Below are positions 11,843-23,400 of a stretch of 64,000 nucleotides of DNA, one piece after another. The position numbers and the translations under genes were made by a program. Under the pieces are notes generated by a model, which was given only the letters and a program-made list of their open reading frames with translations, was not told the origin of the DNA and did not search any database. The DNA is taken from positions 1,302,001 to 1,366,000 of the forward strand of contig JAIXMN010000005.1 in the NCBI GenBank assembly GCA_025716815.1, read 5' to 3'. How positions within the stretch are numbered: position 1 is the stretch's first letter; every line of letters begins with the position of its first letter. The stretch is from Dichotomocladium elegans (lineage: Eukaryota > Mucoromycota > Mucoromycetes > Mucorales > Lichtheimiaceae).

Positions 11843-13670
11843 GGCCCAAGGCCTTTGTCCTATCTTTGTTTCTTACTAAAACAATAGATACTCTGGATAA
11901 AGATGAGAAAATAACGACACATACTTCAACGACGACTGAGCAGCAACTTCTCCAATCACTTCTGCGGGCTGAGGAACACGACGGTGCCTCCAAACGCAAA
12001 AAGAGCGAGTCGATGGAATGGATCGATCAGGCGACTGCGGCTACTGCGCTGCAGATGCTCGGACTATCCCATCAAGAATCCAAGCCCCCTCAGCCTGGTC
12101 GGGATGAAACTCGGCCTGCTGCTCGGGGGCTCGACAATGTCATGCTGATTGCGGAGTATCCTGGCCTCTCTGCTTCAGCCTCTCCATCGTCATCGACAGC
12201 AGCAGCCGTGAGCGTCGATAATACGTCCTTGGAGTTTGAAAATGACCCGGATCATAACAAGCGCGGCACATGGACCGCCCAAGAGGACGAGATGTTAATC
12301 GCGGGAATTAAACGCTTCGGCTATGGTCGATGGAAAGAGATCGCGAATCTCATTCCAGGCCGGAAAGGGAAGCAGCTTAAGCAGCGGTGGGATAATTCGC
12401 TAGCAGCAAAGTTCGTCGACACGGATTGGTTACGACAGAAGATTCGTGGTGATGAGGAAGAATGGCAGCACGATATCGATGTCGAAGGCTCGGCTCCTCC
12501 GTCCCCATCCATTCAGCAGCAGCGGCAACATGAAAACAAAGATGATACAGCATCTTCTTCATCTGCGGCGGCAGCAGCGGCAGCGGCGGCAGCAGCAGCA
12601 GCAGCAGCAGCTGTCGCCGCTTCATCGTCGAGCTTGTCGGTGGCTAACGACATTATGCAAAAGATCACTGAGAAGGCAAAAGAAAGAAACCATGATGCCA
12701 TCGAGGCACTGTTGTCTCAGGCGCTGCTGGGAATTACCAGCAGTGACAACAGCAATAGCAATGACGGCAACGACGGCAGCAGCAGCAGTAATGCCGGCAG
12801 CAATAATAATAACAGTGGTGCAGGCGCACCATCCTCTGAGACTTTGCCAATCGAGCACACCATCAGCTTCGCGGACGCAGCTGCGCTTGCGCTGTACGCT
12901 CAGCAATTCAGCCAACAGCGCCGTGATGGCGGTGATGACGCGACCTCGGCATCACCGTCTTCGATTCCTCCCCATTCACCCGCCACGAGTGCTGCAACCA
13001 CATCTACGCCCACACCCGTCACGAGTAATAGCGCATCCTCAGCTGCTCTGACGGCTCTCGCCAACCATCCATACTTTTTGCCTTTCAGTCAGGCAAGTAA
13101 CGGTGATGCAAATACCACCAGCAGTGCGGCAGCGGTGGCGGCAGCGGTGGCGGCGATGGCAGCTAGCCAGCAGGGCCTCACGGCCCGCGCGCCTCCCAAA
13201 CCAGCGCCGCGTGCAACACCGGGGCACAAACGGCGGCGATCGGACCCGGCCCTGGCAGATACCCAGTCAGCGGCGATGTCGATCTATGCCTCGGCGGCTC
13301 CAATCACCACCACCATCAATAACCAGACCCAGACTGTTTACCCATGCCTGTTTCCAAACTGCGGCAAGACTTTTGCTCGTCTCTACAATCTCAAGAGCCA
13401 CTCGCGCACCCATACCGATGACCGCCCCTTCATTTGCGAAGTCTGTCAGACTGCCTTTAGTCGGAACCACGACCTTAAGCGGCACGCCAAGATCCATGGG
13501 GGCGATAAGCCGCACAAGTGCCTCGGCTGCAACAAAACCTTCTCAAGGTAGACAATGGGAGGAAAGCCAGAATGGTGTGATTGTTAACCATCTTTTTTTT
13601 TTATAGATTGGATGCCCTTAAGCGACACAAGAGCAATCTACGTAACAAAGCAACGTGTCTCGCTCCATGA
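11417..13670 (+). CDS. Myb/SANT plus C2H2 zinc-finger transcription factor
   Basis: Three exons, 11417..11789, 11888..13547 and 13607..13670, give 698 residues; both junctions restore one frame. A single Myb/SANT repeat lies at about 248-300: [19 protein letters not shown], then [20 protein letters not shown] and RWDNSL. Long Ala, Ser, Asn and Gln runs follow. Three C2H2 fingers end the protein (about 608-690): [23 protein letters not shown], split here as [18 protein letters not shown]; then [19 protein letters not shown]; then [10 protein letters not shown] joined across the last intron to [10 protein letters not shown]. Both parts are DNA-binding modules, so it is almost certainly a nuclear transcription factor; targets are unknown. 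I do not know a characterised protein with this order. The first intron is almost wholly a TA repeat. Confidence 0.88.
11812..11843. repeat. TA dinucleotide repeat in intron 1 of the Myb/zinc-finger gene
   Basis: An uninterrupted (TA) run of roughly 14-15 units ends in TATAG, so it could also offer a decoy 3' splice site. The true acceptor by reading frame is ACAATAG at 11887. Confidence 0.85.
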
Positions 13671-14423
13671 TGGAATCCTCTTTTCTTTCCTGTCCTCCTA
13701 ATTCATGCATCTACACACACGCACTCTCCCCCTCTTCCTACAACGCACACCACTCATGGCATGGCACTCAAACCCTTACGTTCTTGCATACTCTTGTCTT
13801 CTTTTTCCTCCTCCTCCATTATCGCGCATTTTTGTTTCTCATCGCAGCTCTATATCCGTCCGCGTTCCACTTTTTGCAATGGACAGAGAGAAGATAACTA
13901 TTGCTTGTATAAATCACCGCTGTTCTTGCTTCGAAAGCAACCCCGCTTGTGCGATCCCTTTCCGAATCCATGGGAACCGAGCCGAATAAACAAAAGATGT
14001 GCGCATACAAAGAGAAAAAGGCTTGTCAGCATAAATGAATCCCAACGTACTGAGTGGCGCATCATTTCTCTGTACGAGATGCTTCATGCTGTCACCTCGA
14101 TCCGAGGGAGGATTTTATTTTTTAAATAGCTAAAGACGACGGAGAAAGGAGGGTGGGTGGTAAGGTAAAAATGAGAGTCATATGCAACAGTCGCCTTATT
14201 GGTTTTCTTCGAGCAGCGCGGACTTGCTGGGGAGCTGTGAGCGGGGGTTGCGGTGAGCGTCAGATTTCCTTGTTTCGTTTTCTCCCTTCCCTGTCCTCCC
14301 CGACTCCCCTCCCCTCCCAACACCAGCACCCTTTTCTTCAACGCCTCCCTCCCCCTCTCCCCTCTCTCTCACTCTCAATTAATCATACATTAACATACGA
14401 ATTCGTCCAACTGTTTCAGCGTC
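13671..14423. other. intergenic, promoter side of mub1
   Basis: No supported gene. Purine- and pyrimidine-rich stretches (CCCTCCC-type around 14280-14370) precede the next start codon. Confidence 0.5.
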
Positions 14424-14966
14424 ATGCGAGAACCGAATATATCATACATGTCCCACAACCGTCCTGCCATTTGCATAACGTCGGGTGTTTACGACAGACG
14501 GGCGCTTGATTGTACTGCGACTGTGCCGCTGATCAACTCGCTGACTCATCTAGCGTACCTCACATCGACATCGCCCCGCATTAGAGAGATTCTGGTATCC
14601 GATGGCGGACTAGAGCGGCTTATCCAGATATTGTCTTCCTTTGACCTGCCGAACGACCAGCGCCACTTGTGGAAATGGTCGCTTGCCTTTCAGTGTGTGG
14701 TTAATGTCGGTGTCAGGGGTACGGAGCAGATCAGGACCAGAGTGGTCCTGGCGGGGGCGGTTCATATTGTGATGCGGGTACTTGAAAACTACCTGGAGGC
14801 TGTCAACAAGGCTCGACAACACCACATGAATCGGATTAAACGGGACGGATATCATCTGGTCCTGTCGCCGTCCGATCAAAGAGGATACAGCGTGCTTCAG
14901 CAACCGCCACCTCCTGCAGACATGATAGGTGAGTGATGAAAAAAAAAAGAAAAAGAAAAAAAAAAA

Positions 14967-15006
<40 letters not shown>

Positions 15007-16054
15007 CAGGCAGGGCCGGCTGACCAAAGCCAAATTAGCCAACATGCTGTCTTCGTCGCCTACGATTACGACGTCTTGCGCAACCACAACAGCCACTTCT
15101 TTGACCTGTACACCTATCACAACGACTACTGACACCAGCACCTCCAGCTCACGCTCGGGATCTACAACTGAAGCAGAAGTCAGAATACCCTTACCATCTT
15201 CGACTAGTAGTAATAAACGGGTGCACCGCGTGCGGCTGGCATCCGTCACCGGCCTCCACAGGCGATCGACACTGCCCTATATCAAGGTTGATCCTGCGCA
15301 ACGCCGGCGCAACAGGCTTGTACGCGTGCCGACAGCCGAGCTGGACCCGTTGCGGGATCCCCGCAACTCGAGCATCGAGAATCTGTTTTATCGCGAAGAG
15401 GACATCCTCCTGTCACTACAACTCCTTGCCTATCTCTCGAAATACCCACACATCCGCAACGTCTTCCATTCGGCCTACAAGACCAATGTCTTTTCTCTCG
15501 TCGAGCAATTTTGCAGCCGGTACGTCCACTCATCCCCCGTCCAGTACTGGGCTGGCGTAATCATGCGCAATGCCTGCCGAAAAGACGAAGCGCGCGGCGG
15601 GATTCGGCGGTGTGCCAATATGCAATGCGGCCGGTGGGAGCGACATCAGCGGGAATTTGCAAAGTGCCGACGCTGTCGCAAGGCAAAGTACTGTAGCAAA
15701 ACATGCCAGAGCAATGCATGGGCCGACGGGCATCGATGGTGGTGCATTGAACGTCCAGAAACCACGACAGCCGCAGGAGCCAACACAGCAGCAGCCGCTT
15801 CGGGAGGCGTAGCCGGTGCGGCTGCTGGCGGCGGTGGGGGTCGCGTGGCAACGGCCACGGTAGCCGAAGCCCGTTCTCGTCACCATCTTCCTCACTTTGA
15901 GGATAACAGCAACACCGCCGCCACAGAACAACAGCAAGAGCAGCAGCAGCAGCAGCAGCAGCAATCGCCAGCCATGGCCAACCCCACCACGTCAGCTGTC
16001 GTGGCTGAGGAGGATTCAGTACAGACAGTAGTGGGAGCGACTACCATACTGTAA
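14424..16054 (+). CDS. mub1: Mub1/SamB-like MYND zinc-finger protein
   Basis: Two exons, 14424..14928 and 15039..16054, give 506 residues. The N-terminus (MREPNISYMSHNRPAICITS, then YDRRALDCTATVPLINSLTHLAYLT cut here as DRRALDCTATVPL) is the hallmark start of fungal Mub1/SamB, followed by an armadillo-like helical part. The MYND finger lies at about 359-400: CANMQC, CRRCRKAKYCSKTCQ, then H and final C in HRWWC. Yeast Mub1 works with the E3 ligase Ubr2 in degrading Rpn4 and so tunes proteasome supply; Aspergillus SamB affects morphogenesis. The intron (14929..15038) is a near-pure purine tract, and the acceptor TTAG at 15038 is chosen because only it fits the donor phase. The C-terminal tail is Ala/Gly/Gln-rich with a CAG-encoded Gln run. 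Confidence 0.92.
14937..15004. repeat. homopurine A/GA tract in mub1 intron
   Basis: Poly-A with scattered G changes into a (GA) run of about 12 units. The whole 65-nt block lies in the mub1 intron just after the donor. Confidence 0.9.
15940..15962 (+). repeat. CAG repeat encoding Gln in mub1
   Basis: A run of CAG units encodes about eight Gln in the low-complexity C-terminal tail. Confidence 0.8.
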
Positions 16055-16532
16055 AGCTTTTTTAAATAACATCTTCGGTCCTCTATTTCTTGCCTCCATA
16101 TCCCAACCTTCCACCATACGCATGTTAAGTCTTGCTGTATTTTTTTTCACTATTTTTTTTCCTGCTCTCTCTTATGTTTTTATATCAAACGTATGCACAC
16201 TGCTTAACAGCCATGTAAGGTTACCTTACCCACTTTTTTCTAACGCACACACACACACACACACGCATGCAAACATCTATTTTTTCTTATTCCATCGCCC
16301 AGGTATGATGTGGTTCAATCGTTTTATTATATATATAAAAGACTATTATTCCTCCCCGACAAAGAAAGAACGATGGTGGTGTGATGTGATAGCCGTTCAG
16401 GAAAAGGAAAGAGGGGGGAGAAGGGACCCATCGTCTGATCGTGATTACCAAAGAGACGCTGTTTCTCTGCGCAATGACAAACGTACGACATTTTACGGCG
16501 GAGAACCGGGTATTTTCCTGCTGTGGGTTGGT

Positions 16533-16567
<35 letters not shown>

Positions 16568-16827
16568 CAGAGCCCTATATATTCAATCACCGCGGCTCAG
16601 TGTCACGCACTCTTTGGGCTTTCCAGAGCTTACGGGAGAGGAAGGTGACATCCGGTTCTTTTGTACGTTTCCCATCCTTTGGTAAATTAGAGTGTCCGTA
16701 TGTTGAGACTCTCTCTCTTCCTCCCCCCCTTTTTTCTCCCCCCCTTTTTTTATATCTCTTTTCTTCTCTGCTTTCTCTCTCTCTCTCTTTCCCTCTCTCT
16801 TCCTCCTCTTCATATATCTCTTTTCAA
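16055..16827. other. intergenic and leader of the eIF4E-like gene
   Basis: Contains a CA repeat (16247..16263), a CAG repeat (listed separately) and a long pyrimidine tract (16705..16822) directly before the eIF4E-like start. Overlapping ORFs on both strands are by-products of these repeats. Confidence 0.5.
16533..16564. repeat. AGC/CAG triplet repeat upstream of the eIF4E-like gene
   Basis: Nearly eleven AGC units without interruption, about 265 bp before the start codon; probably 5' UTR or promoter. Confidence 0.85.
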
Positions 16828-18395
16828 ATGACAACAACTTACCATCGTCAGCAACAACCACGTGGGGGAGGGCCGTGTTATCACACCTCTGTCCATCATC
16901 TTCACTACCATCAACGCTCCTCCACCGTAGCCCATCTTTCCTGCGCTGTCGTCGATAGTACATGCTCTGGCAGTAGTGGCGTTAACGCCAGTGCCGTCGA
17001 TGATTTGATCTGCGAATCTGCTATCGCAAAGGCATTGAGTGAACGTGGTATCTTTGGCTCTTTCTCCTTCCCAATCGTGATTCATATGCCACCGCCTCGC
17101 AAGCACAGCCATCATCGATCACGTTGCCGCCCGCAGCTGAGCAGCAGCAGCAGCAAGCCGTTTTGGTCTGCTTTTGTGGATGACCACGATCCTCTGCAGG
17201 CAACGTCAAGGGACCCCTGGGATTCCCACTGCGAGGAGACGATGGAGGAAAAAGAACAGGAAGAAAAAGTAAAGCAAGAGTCCACAAAGACGATGACGAC
17301 CACCACCACCACAGTCTCATCAAGGTAAGAACATTGTGGCACTTGCCCCCCTCCTGCTCCATCCACTACCCCCCCAAAAAAAAGGAATCACGCACTCAAT
17401 GTGTTGGCAACAGCGATGACTACCATCATCACCCTTACTCTTTTGTTCACCATTATCAGCAGCACCAGCACGCGCATAATAGCAACGTCCAATCCAGTAA
17501 TCCACATATCTTCTACGACCCAGGTCGCACAGACATGATGGATCATGACCAGCTGCACCGTCGTGCATCGACCATCTCCGACGCCATCACTACGTCTTCG
17601 ACTGAGATCAGTCGACGCTTCAGCAACACGAGCAGCATCCTGACGGACGCCTCAAGCGTGGAGGCTGAGGAGGACAAAGAGCAAGACGAAAAGGAAGAGG
17701 AATGGCAGCCGGTTTGGGCGGATCCTGCACGGGTGCGGGACAATCCCAGTCGGTACGAGCGTGTCCAGGCGTACATGAAACAGCACGGGATCGCACCAGA
17801 TTCGCCGATGCCCCTGTCGAGCGCCTACACATTCTACTTTTGGGACAGCAGCCAGAAGTCGCCGTCGACGTCTACCTCAGCGAGCCATTACATGGAGGCT
17901 GTCAAGCCGATTTTTGACTGCAAAACAGTCTGGGACTTCTCGTCCCGGTGGCGGCTGTACAAGGCCTTGCGCGGCCGACCGAGTCAGATGGCTCCCAATC
18001 AGAACCTGTACTGCTTCGTCAAGGGCGTGCAGCCCATGTGGGAGGACGTGCGCAACAGGCGCGGCGGCCGGCTTACGCTCTCTCCCGCGCGTAGTGACCT
18101 CGACGAGGTCTTTGAATGGGTGCTTGCGTCCTTTGTCGGCGGCAACCTGGAATCTTACGCCATGGTCGGTCTTGTCCTCTCGCGGCGCACTCGGGGCGAC
18201 CGTGTCGAGCTCTGGCTTGAAAGGACCGTGCCCGAAGACGTCCCGGGTCTCAAGTAAGCTCTTTCCCTAGTGGTTCGTCAAGCTGCATAATCACTCATCT
18301 ATTTTTCCAGGGCTAGGTTATGTCAGCACCTTGCCGCGCCGTTGCATGATCTGGTCATGGGCGCACGCTTCAAGAAGCACTTTGACAGCAAGTAA
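16828..18395 (+). CDS. eIF4E-family cap-binding protein, class II (4EHP-like)
   Basis: Three exons, 16828..17324, 17414..18253 and 18311..18395, give 473 residues. The eIF4E fold occupies the C-terminal half: SSAYTFYFWDSS, VWDFSSRWRLYKALRG, the cap-binding MWEDVRNRRGG, then VELWLERT and a last exon ending KKHFDSK. The positions of the first two cap-stacking Trp residues of canonical eIF4E are Tyr/Phe here, and SHYMEAV has Tyr where eIF4E has Trp56, the pattern of class II proteins (4EHP/eIF4E2, nCBP), which bind caps more weakly and often repress translation. Unusual for the family is an N-terminal extension of about 300 residues rich in His, Ser, Thr and acidic residues. It converges on the NDUFAF8-like gene. 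Confidence 0.88.
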
Positions 18396-18860
18396 ATACC
18401 AATCTGTATACATCCACGCACCCTGTAAAAAAGAACCGCTCCCCCTTCAACAACCCGCCACAGCCTCCTTCCCCGTGAAAAAATTTCCCACACAGTCATC
18501 GAGTAATCTTTAACCCGCGAAAAGAAAAAAACGACGATCGTACATAGCTTTGTATCCCTTCCAATACATAAACCCGCATTCCTGTTTCCTTTCACGAAGC
18601 CGCCACCCATGTGTGGATAGAATTGCATACACGGATAGAGAGAGAGAGAGTGTGTGTGTGTGTATATACACCCAATGTGCATGCAGGCTTGTATAGATCA
18701 TGCACACACGGACCATAGGATATTTATGGAATACTGAATGCGTACTTTTTTTTTTTATATATATATCTACAGAAGGATGGGAGGGGAAGGAGAAGAATAA
18801 TGCGTTCTGTTCACCATTTTCGCTTGACCTAAATGTTGATAAGAATCAGCCTGTTTCTTT

Positions 18861-19073
18861 TTAGCTGTTTGGTGATGGGCTTACGGCTCGTTGTACACAT
18901 TGCTTGAACGCATCGAATTCCTTTGCGCACATGTCCTTGTGGGCATCTTGGTACTTTGCAGCAATGCATCGTCCGTACATGGTTGCCTCTGCGGAGCATG
19001 ATGCCATGCCCTGCGCTAATAATTTCACGCCTTTTGCGGTTGTTTTGCTACTCTTGCCGGTGAGGGCTGACAT
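18861..19073 (-). CDS. NDUFAF8: twin CX9C protein, NDUFAF8-like complex I assembly factor
   Basis: A 70-residue protein with two CX9C motifs, C-SAEATMYGR-C and C-AKEFDAFKQ-C, in the helix-turn-helix layout of mitochondrial intermembrane-space proteins imported by Mia40. Spacing, length and the AEATMYGRC / CAKEFDAFKQC blocks match NDUFAF8 (C17orf89), which helps assemble respiratory complex I with NDUFAF5. The start MSALTG is preceded by TTATTATTCAG, so a 5' UTR intron or a further short 5' exon is possible. A GTAAGC near the end could be a donor, but the frame closes normally a few codons later. Confidence 0.8.
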   Translation of the reverse strand: MSALTGKSSKTTAKGVKLLAQGMASCSAEATMYGRCIAAKYQDAHKDMCAKEFDAFKQCVQRAVSPSPNS

Positions 19074-19751
19074 GACTGAATAATAAATGTGAAAAGATGT
19101 TCGTGAGCGCTGTGTGTGCGCGCGCGCGCGCTCTCTCGCGCGAGTGTAATCCACCCCCCCCTCTCTCCGTTGAAGACGTCCCGCGCTCTCTTCCTCCTTC
19201 CCCCGCCCCCCCCCAGCCGTATTATTTTTTTTTTTTCATTTGATGGTTTTCTCCCCCCCCCGGATGAAAACTCATCTGTGTTACCTTGGACGGGTTCGAC
19301 TCCTTTTTTGGGGTCCTAGGGGGGAGGGGGGTTTCACCCAGTCGATGGGCCCCGTTTACATCATCCACCACCACCCGGGTTTTCAGCGACTCGGGAGGGC
19401 AGGAGGAATGATTTACAAACGAATGCACGACAACGGCTCATTATGTAGACTGGGAGGGCGGGGGAAAAGTGTTTGGGCGGATTAATCGCTCACCCGATCA
19501 GTGAGTGGGAGGGGACATGTTCATCCGTGCGCACACTCTTCCCCCCCCAAAAAAAAATGCTGAAGGCATACATACAGTAACAGAGATGCCGTTGCAGATG
19601 AGAACCTATACTTTATATTTCTGTTGTCATAGGTCTACGACGAACCGTCATGTTATGACATGCGCAAAGCGGGGGATGGTGGGGGGGGACGATGCAAAGC
19701 AGTATATGTACATACATGCGAGAAAGAAAAAAGAAACTATTCACACGCTGC
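19074..19751. other. homopolymer-rich intergenic region
   Basis: Contains many G or C runs of 6-10 nt (near 19153, 19205, 19250, 19320, 19540 and 19680), A/T runs and a CG-alternating stretch near 19118. No gene is supported. It separates the 5' end of the NDUFAF8-like gene from the 3' end of the DUF3684 gene. Confidence 0.6.
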
Positions 19752-20453
19752 TTAGTTTTTAAAGGGAGTAGCAGCAGCAGAAGGGGGATGATTCATCATT
19801 ATAGAGAGCGAGTCCATGAAGGGTTCAAGATACACCTCCGCAAAGGATGACATGTAAAACTCGTGCTCAGAACTGTGATCGGCAACAAAATTATGCGCCA
19901 GCTCGTGACAGATCGTCATGAACCAGTAAATCAGCGCCTCTTTCTGCTTCGCAAACGCTTTGGCGGGTGTGTCCGGTTCATGGAGCGCAAGATAATAGCG
20001 GAGGTTCATGAACAGACTGCCGTTCATGTTAAAGGCAATCGTCTGGCCCTGCGTGTCGTAGAAGATGTGCAGCGTCGTCGCCTTGAGCTCAAACACCGCC
20101 GCGAGCGATTTGATGATATTCGCAAACCGCCCCATCGCCGCCCCATACTGCTGATGCACGTCCACCGGGTCCACCGTCCGGTGAACATAAAACTCCAACT
20201 CCTTGATTTTCCCCGCCGATACGAGATCATGCTGTGGCCGAGCGTCGCAGTAATTGTTAGACTCCCTCACCTTGTTGATCTGCGGAGGCGAGAACACGTC
20301 CTGGCCCGAGAACGGTTTGCAGGAGTGAATCGCTCGCCGGAGGTTCTGCTTGATGTTGGATGTGTAGTTGGGTGTGATCGTTGTATCCGAACTCGGTAGC
20401 TTTGGCTTCTTGTCAATTACCTTGACTGGCGGCTCAGTTGGCTGAGTATCCTC

Positions 20454-20484
<31 letters not shown>

Positions 20485-23400
20485 ATTCCCTTCCAGGGGT
20501 TAAAAAATCGATCAAACATGCTTGTCGGCCGCACAGGCTGGACTGGCGTGGGCATCGTCGCAGTTCGCTTAGCATCTTCTTCCTTCGTAACCTGATTCCT
20601 TGGATAATCCTTGTTCTGCAGTAGCGTCTCGATCACGCGCTCGACATGGTTTTCGCGTTCCCGAGACAAGAGCTGTCGCACATATCCTTCCTGGCAATCA
20701 GAAAACACCTGAAGGACCTTCTTTGTACATTCATCCAACTGAGCCGGCGTCAAGGTAGGAGCAGAAGGAAGAGGGTCAACAGCAGAGGGCGACATGTCCA
20801 CAATCGTCGGTTGCTTGTCTGCCGTCTTGCGGATGTTAAGGATGCGATCGACCGGCACGCCCTTCCGTCGCAGACTGTTGAGGTTCGCGGTGAGATATCG
20901 TTCAACTACAATCGCGTCGTTGAACCGAACCCGGGTAAAGAGCAAGCCGCACAGTGCATTCGCAATATCATAGTAGTCGATCTCGCCCATGCTGGATATG
21001 TAAATCGTGTATGATTTTCTGTCCGCACACGCCAGTGTGGGCTGGACATTTTCCTTATGCGCGTACTTGAATTTACGATGAATCTTCAGTTCACGCGCCT
21101 GGACGATCTTCAGATTTCGCTTGACATAACGTTCGTCGTGACAGAGTTCCTTCTGACGCTGCGGATTGTCGCTCATCATTTGGTAGATGATAATCGGCAC
21201 CCGTTCAAAAACAAGATCCGTCACCGCCTTCGTTCGGTCCGTCACTCCCATGAGCTCCCGATACCGGTAGGTTTCTGTAATCTGCTGTGATAGCCGGTTA
21301 CTGCCGAGATGGACATAAAAGTCTTCCAAAAGAGGTTCCATAGGTGCACAGAGGGGCGAGAAGATCTGCTGGGCCATTGTGTCATCTGCAATAAAGATGT
21401 CCTGCGCCCTTGCGAGTCGATATTGCACAAAATCTTCTTGACCCTCCTCCTCATGCAAAGTCTGCTCAACATTCGACTCGGATGATACCGGGCTCCGCTG
21501 TATCCCTATCAAGAAAGGTGTCGTTTTCATCGCCTCCAGCAGCTTCCGGTTCGTTCGCAGCTGGCGGTACTGACCCGCAATCTGACGAAGAACGTTCAGA
21601 TACCGTTCGCCGCCGCCACTGAGATCACGAAACCGCTGGGGATCCCGCACAATCATGAACGCTAGCTCGGTCGTGTTCGGCTCGTCCTTCACACCACACG
21701 ACCGCAAGAACGAGTTCGCACGCTGGCCAAAATCCACATAGAGAAAGAGCTCCTTGTGAAACGTCGATTCGCCAGAATTAAAATAGCATTGGCCCGGCTC
21801 GACCAAGCTAATGCTATCAGCACCAGCCATGTTTTCGCTCCCGAGCCCTGCCACGGGCACGAACTTCGTTTCTCGAAGTCTAGACCACTGCATAGAACCA
21901 ATATCACCCATCCGATCCGCCATATACTCAAAAATCCGTTGTGCTTTTGCTTGATCTGTCGTGATGCTCTGTATGAAGCCCTCGAGAAGTTGTCTGCCAT
22001 CTGGGTTTTCCCGAACACCCAGCTTGTCCCGCACAATCGAAAGATCCTGGTGGAGCACCTGGAAACCAAGTATTTGTGCCTCGGGATTCGTGAAACAGCT
22101 CCTTGGCGTCGCGTAGGTCTTGCCGTCTGAGCATGGCAGAAACGCAATATTGGTGCTCTCAGCGAGATAGACGTCCTCGTACCGCTTATGGTTCTCCAAA
22201 AAATAATGAAGCGCTCTGTTCTGAACGTCCTTGTCCGGCGTCTCGGCAGACGCTAATGTGAGAATCGTTGTCACCGAAGGTGTGGTGACAAGCCCCAGTC
22301 TCTCCATGAACTTGGCCTCGGGAGCGTCGCTCCGCCATCGGGCCTGTGTCCAGTCAATGATAGGCAAGTGCAATTTCCGAAGCACATCCAGGGGTGCGTA
22401 GAGATCGCAGGCCTTGTACCGACGGAAGATACGCTTTGTATATTTCTCCATTACAGCATTTCCACCAGAGTCAGTCGCTCCGGTCTTTCGTTGAAGCTCC
22501 TTCAATTTGGGTTCCTCGCCTTCTTTGGTAAAGATGGGCGTTTCTTTGAGACGATTGACCTCTGTTTGGGATAGCGTTGCTTGAATGGATGTGAGGTATT
22601 TCACCAAATCAACGTGAGACCAGCTACCATCCGATAATAAACGGTCAAATACCAGTTGTAATTCAACGTGCTATGCGAAATGTTATCAGGACTCAACAGC
22701 AGATGTGCGACGAAACAAAAAAAAAAAAGAGTCGGTCAGGCAAAGAAAACCGGATGCATACCTTCCGAACCCCCAAAGAAGACAAAAGATGTTCGCTAAT
22801 GGGCTTCTCAAAGTGAATAATGGGCAGGTCATCGAACAACTTCACAGTCTCGAAATAGGCCTCATGAGGAAATCGAAGGCCAAATTTTGTCGGGATACAT
22901 CTTTTCGCTTTTAGGACCTTGGCAATATCTGCCTGAGCTTTAGAGGATACGTGGCTATAGCCATGTGTGATAACGCGGAGTGCAAGCTCAGCAAACGAAG
23001 CATCTGTTTCAAGCTCTTTCCTCTCCGCAATAAAGCGCACCCAGTCAGCAAGCGAAAGTTCGACCCACGATCCAAAGTAAGCACCGAGATCTCTAGGATT
23101 GAAGGACCGACTAATATCAAACGGAAGCGCAGTTCCAGGCATAGGCATCTTGGGGGGCGTGATCTTTGGATTAATCCAGTACTTGATGGAGGATAACGGG
23201 ATGGTGTTCTCATCATCCTGCTGCAGGAGAGCAGCGTCGAGGAAACGCCTCCGAATATCTGGAACATTTGCAATCGTACCTGACCGCATATTCTCAATCC
23301 ACCATTTCATGCAGGCAACCATCTCCGTAGGTCTCAATGTCCTTATATCAAGCTCTTTTATGACATCTTGGAAATCAAGCATCTTTAAAAGCCCGACTCT

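Noticed and set aside
16122..16685. 187-codon ORF over CA and CAG repeats
   Set aside because: Low-complexity repeats keep it open; no domain, and it lies in the leader of the eIF4E-like gene.
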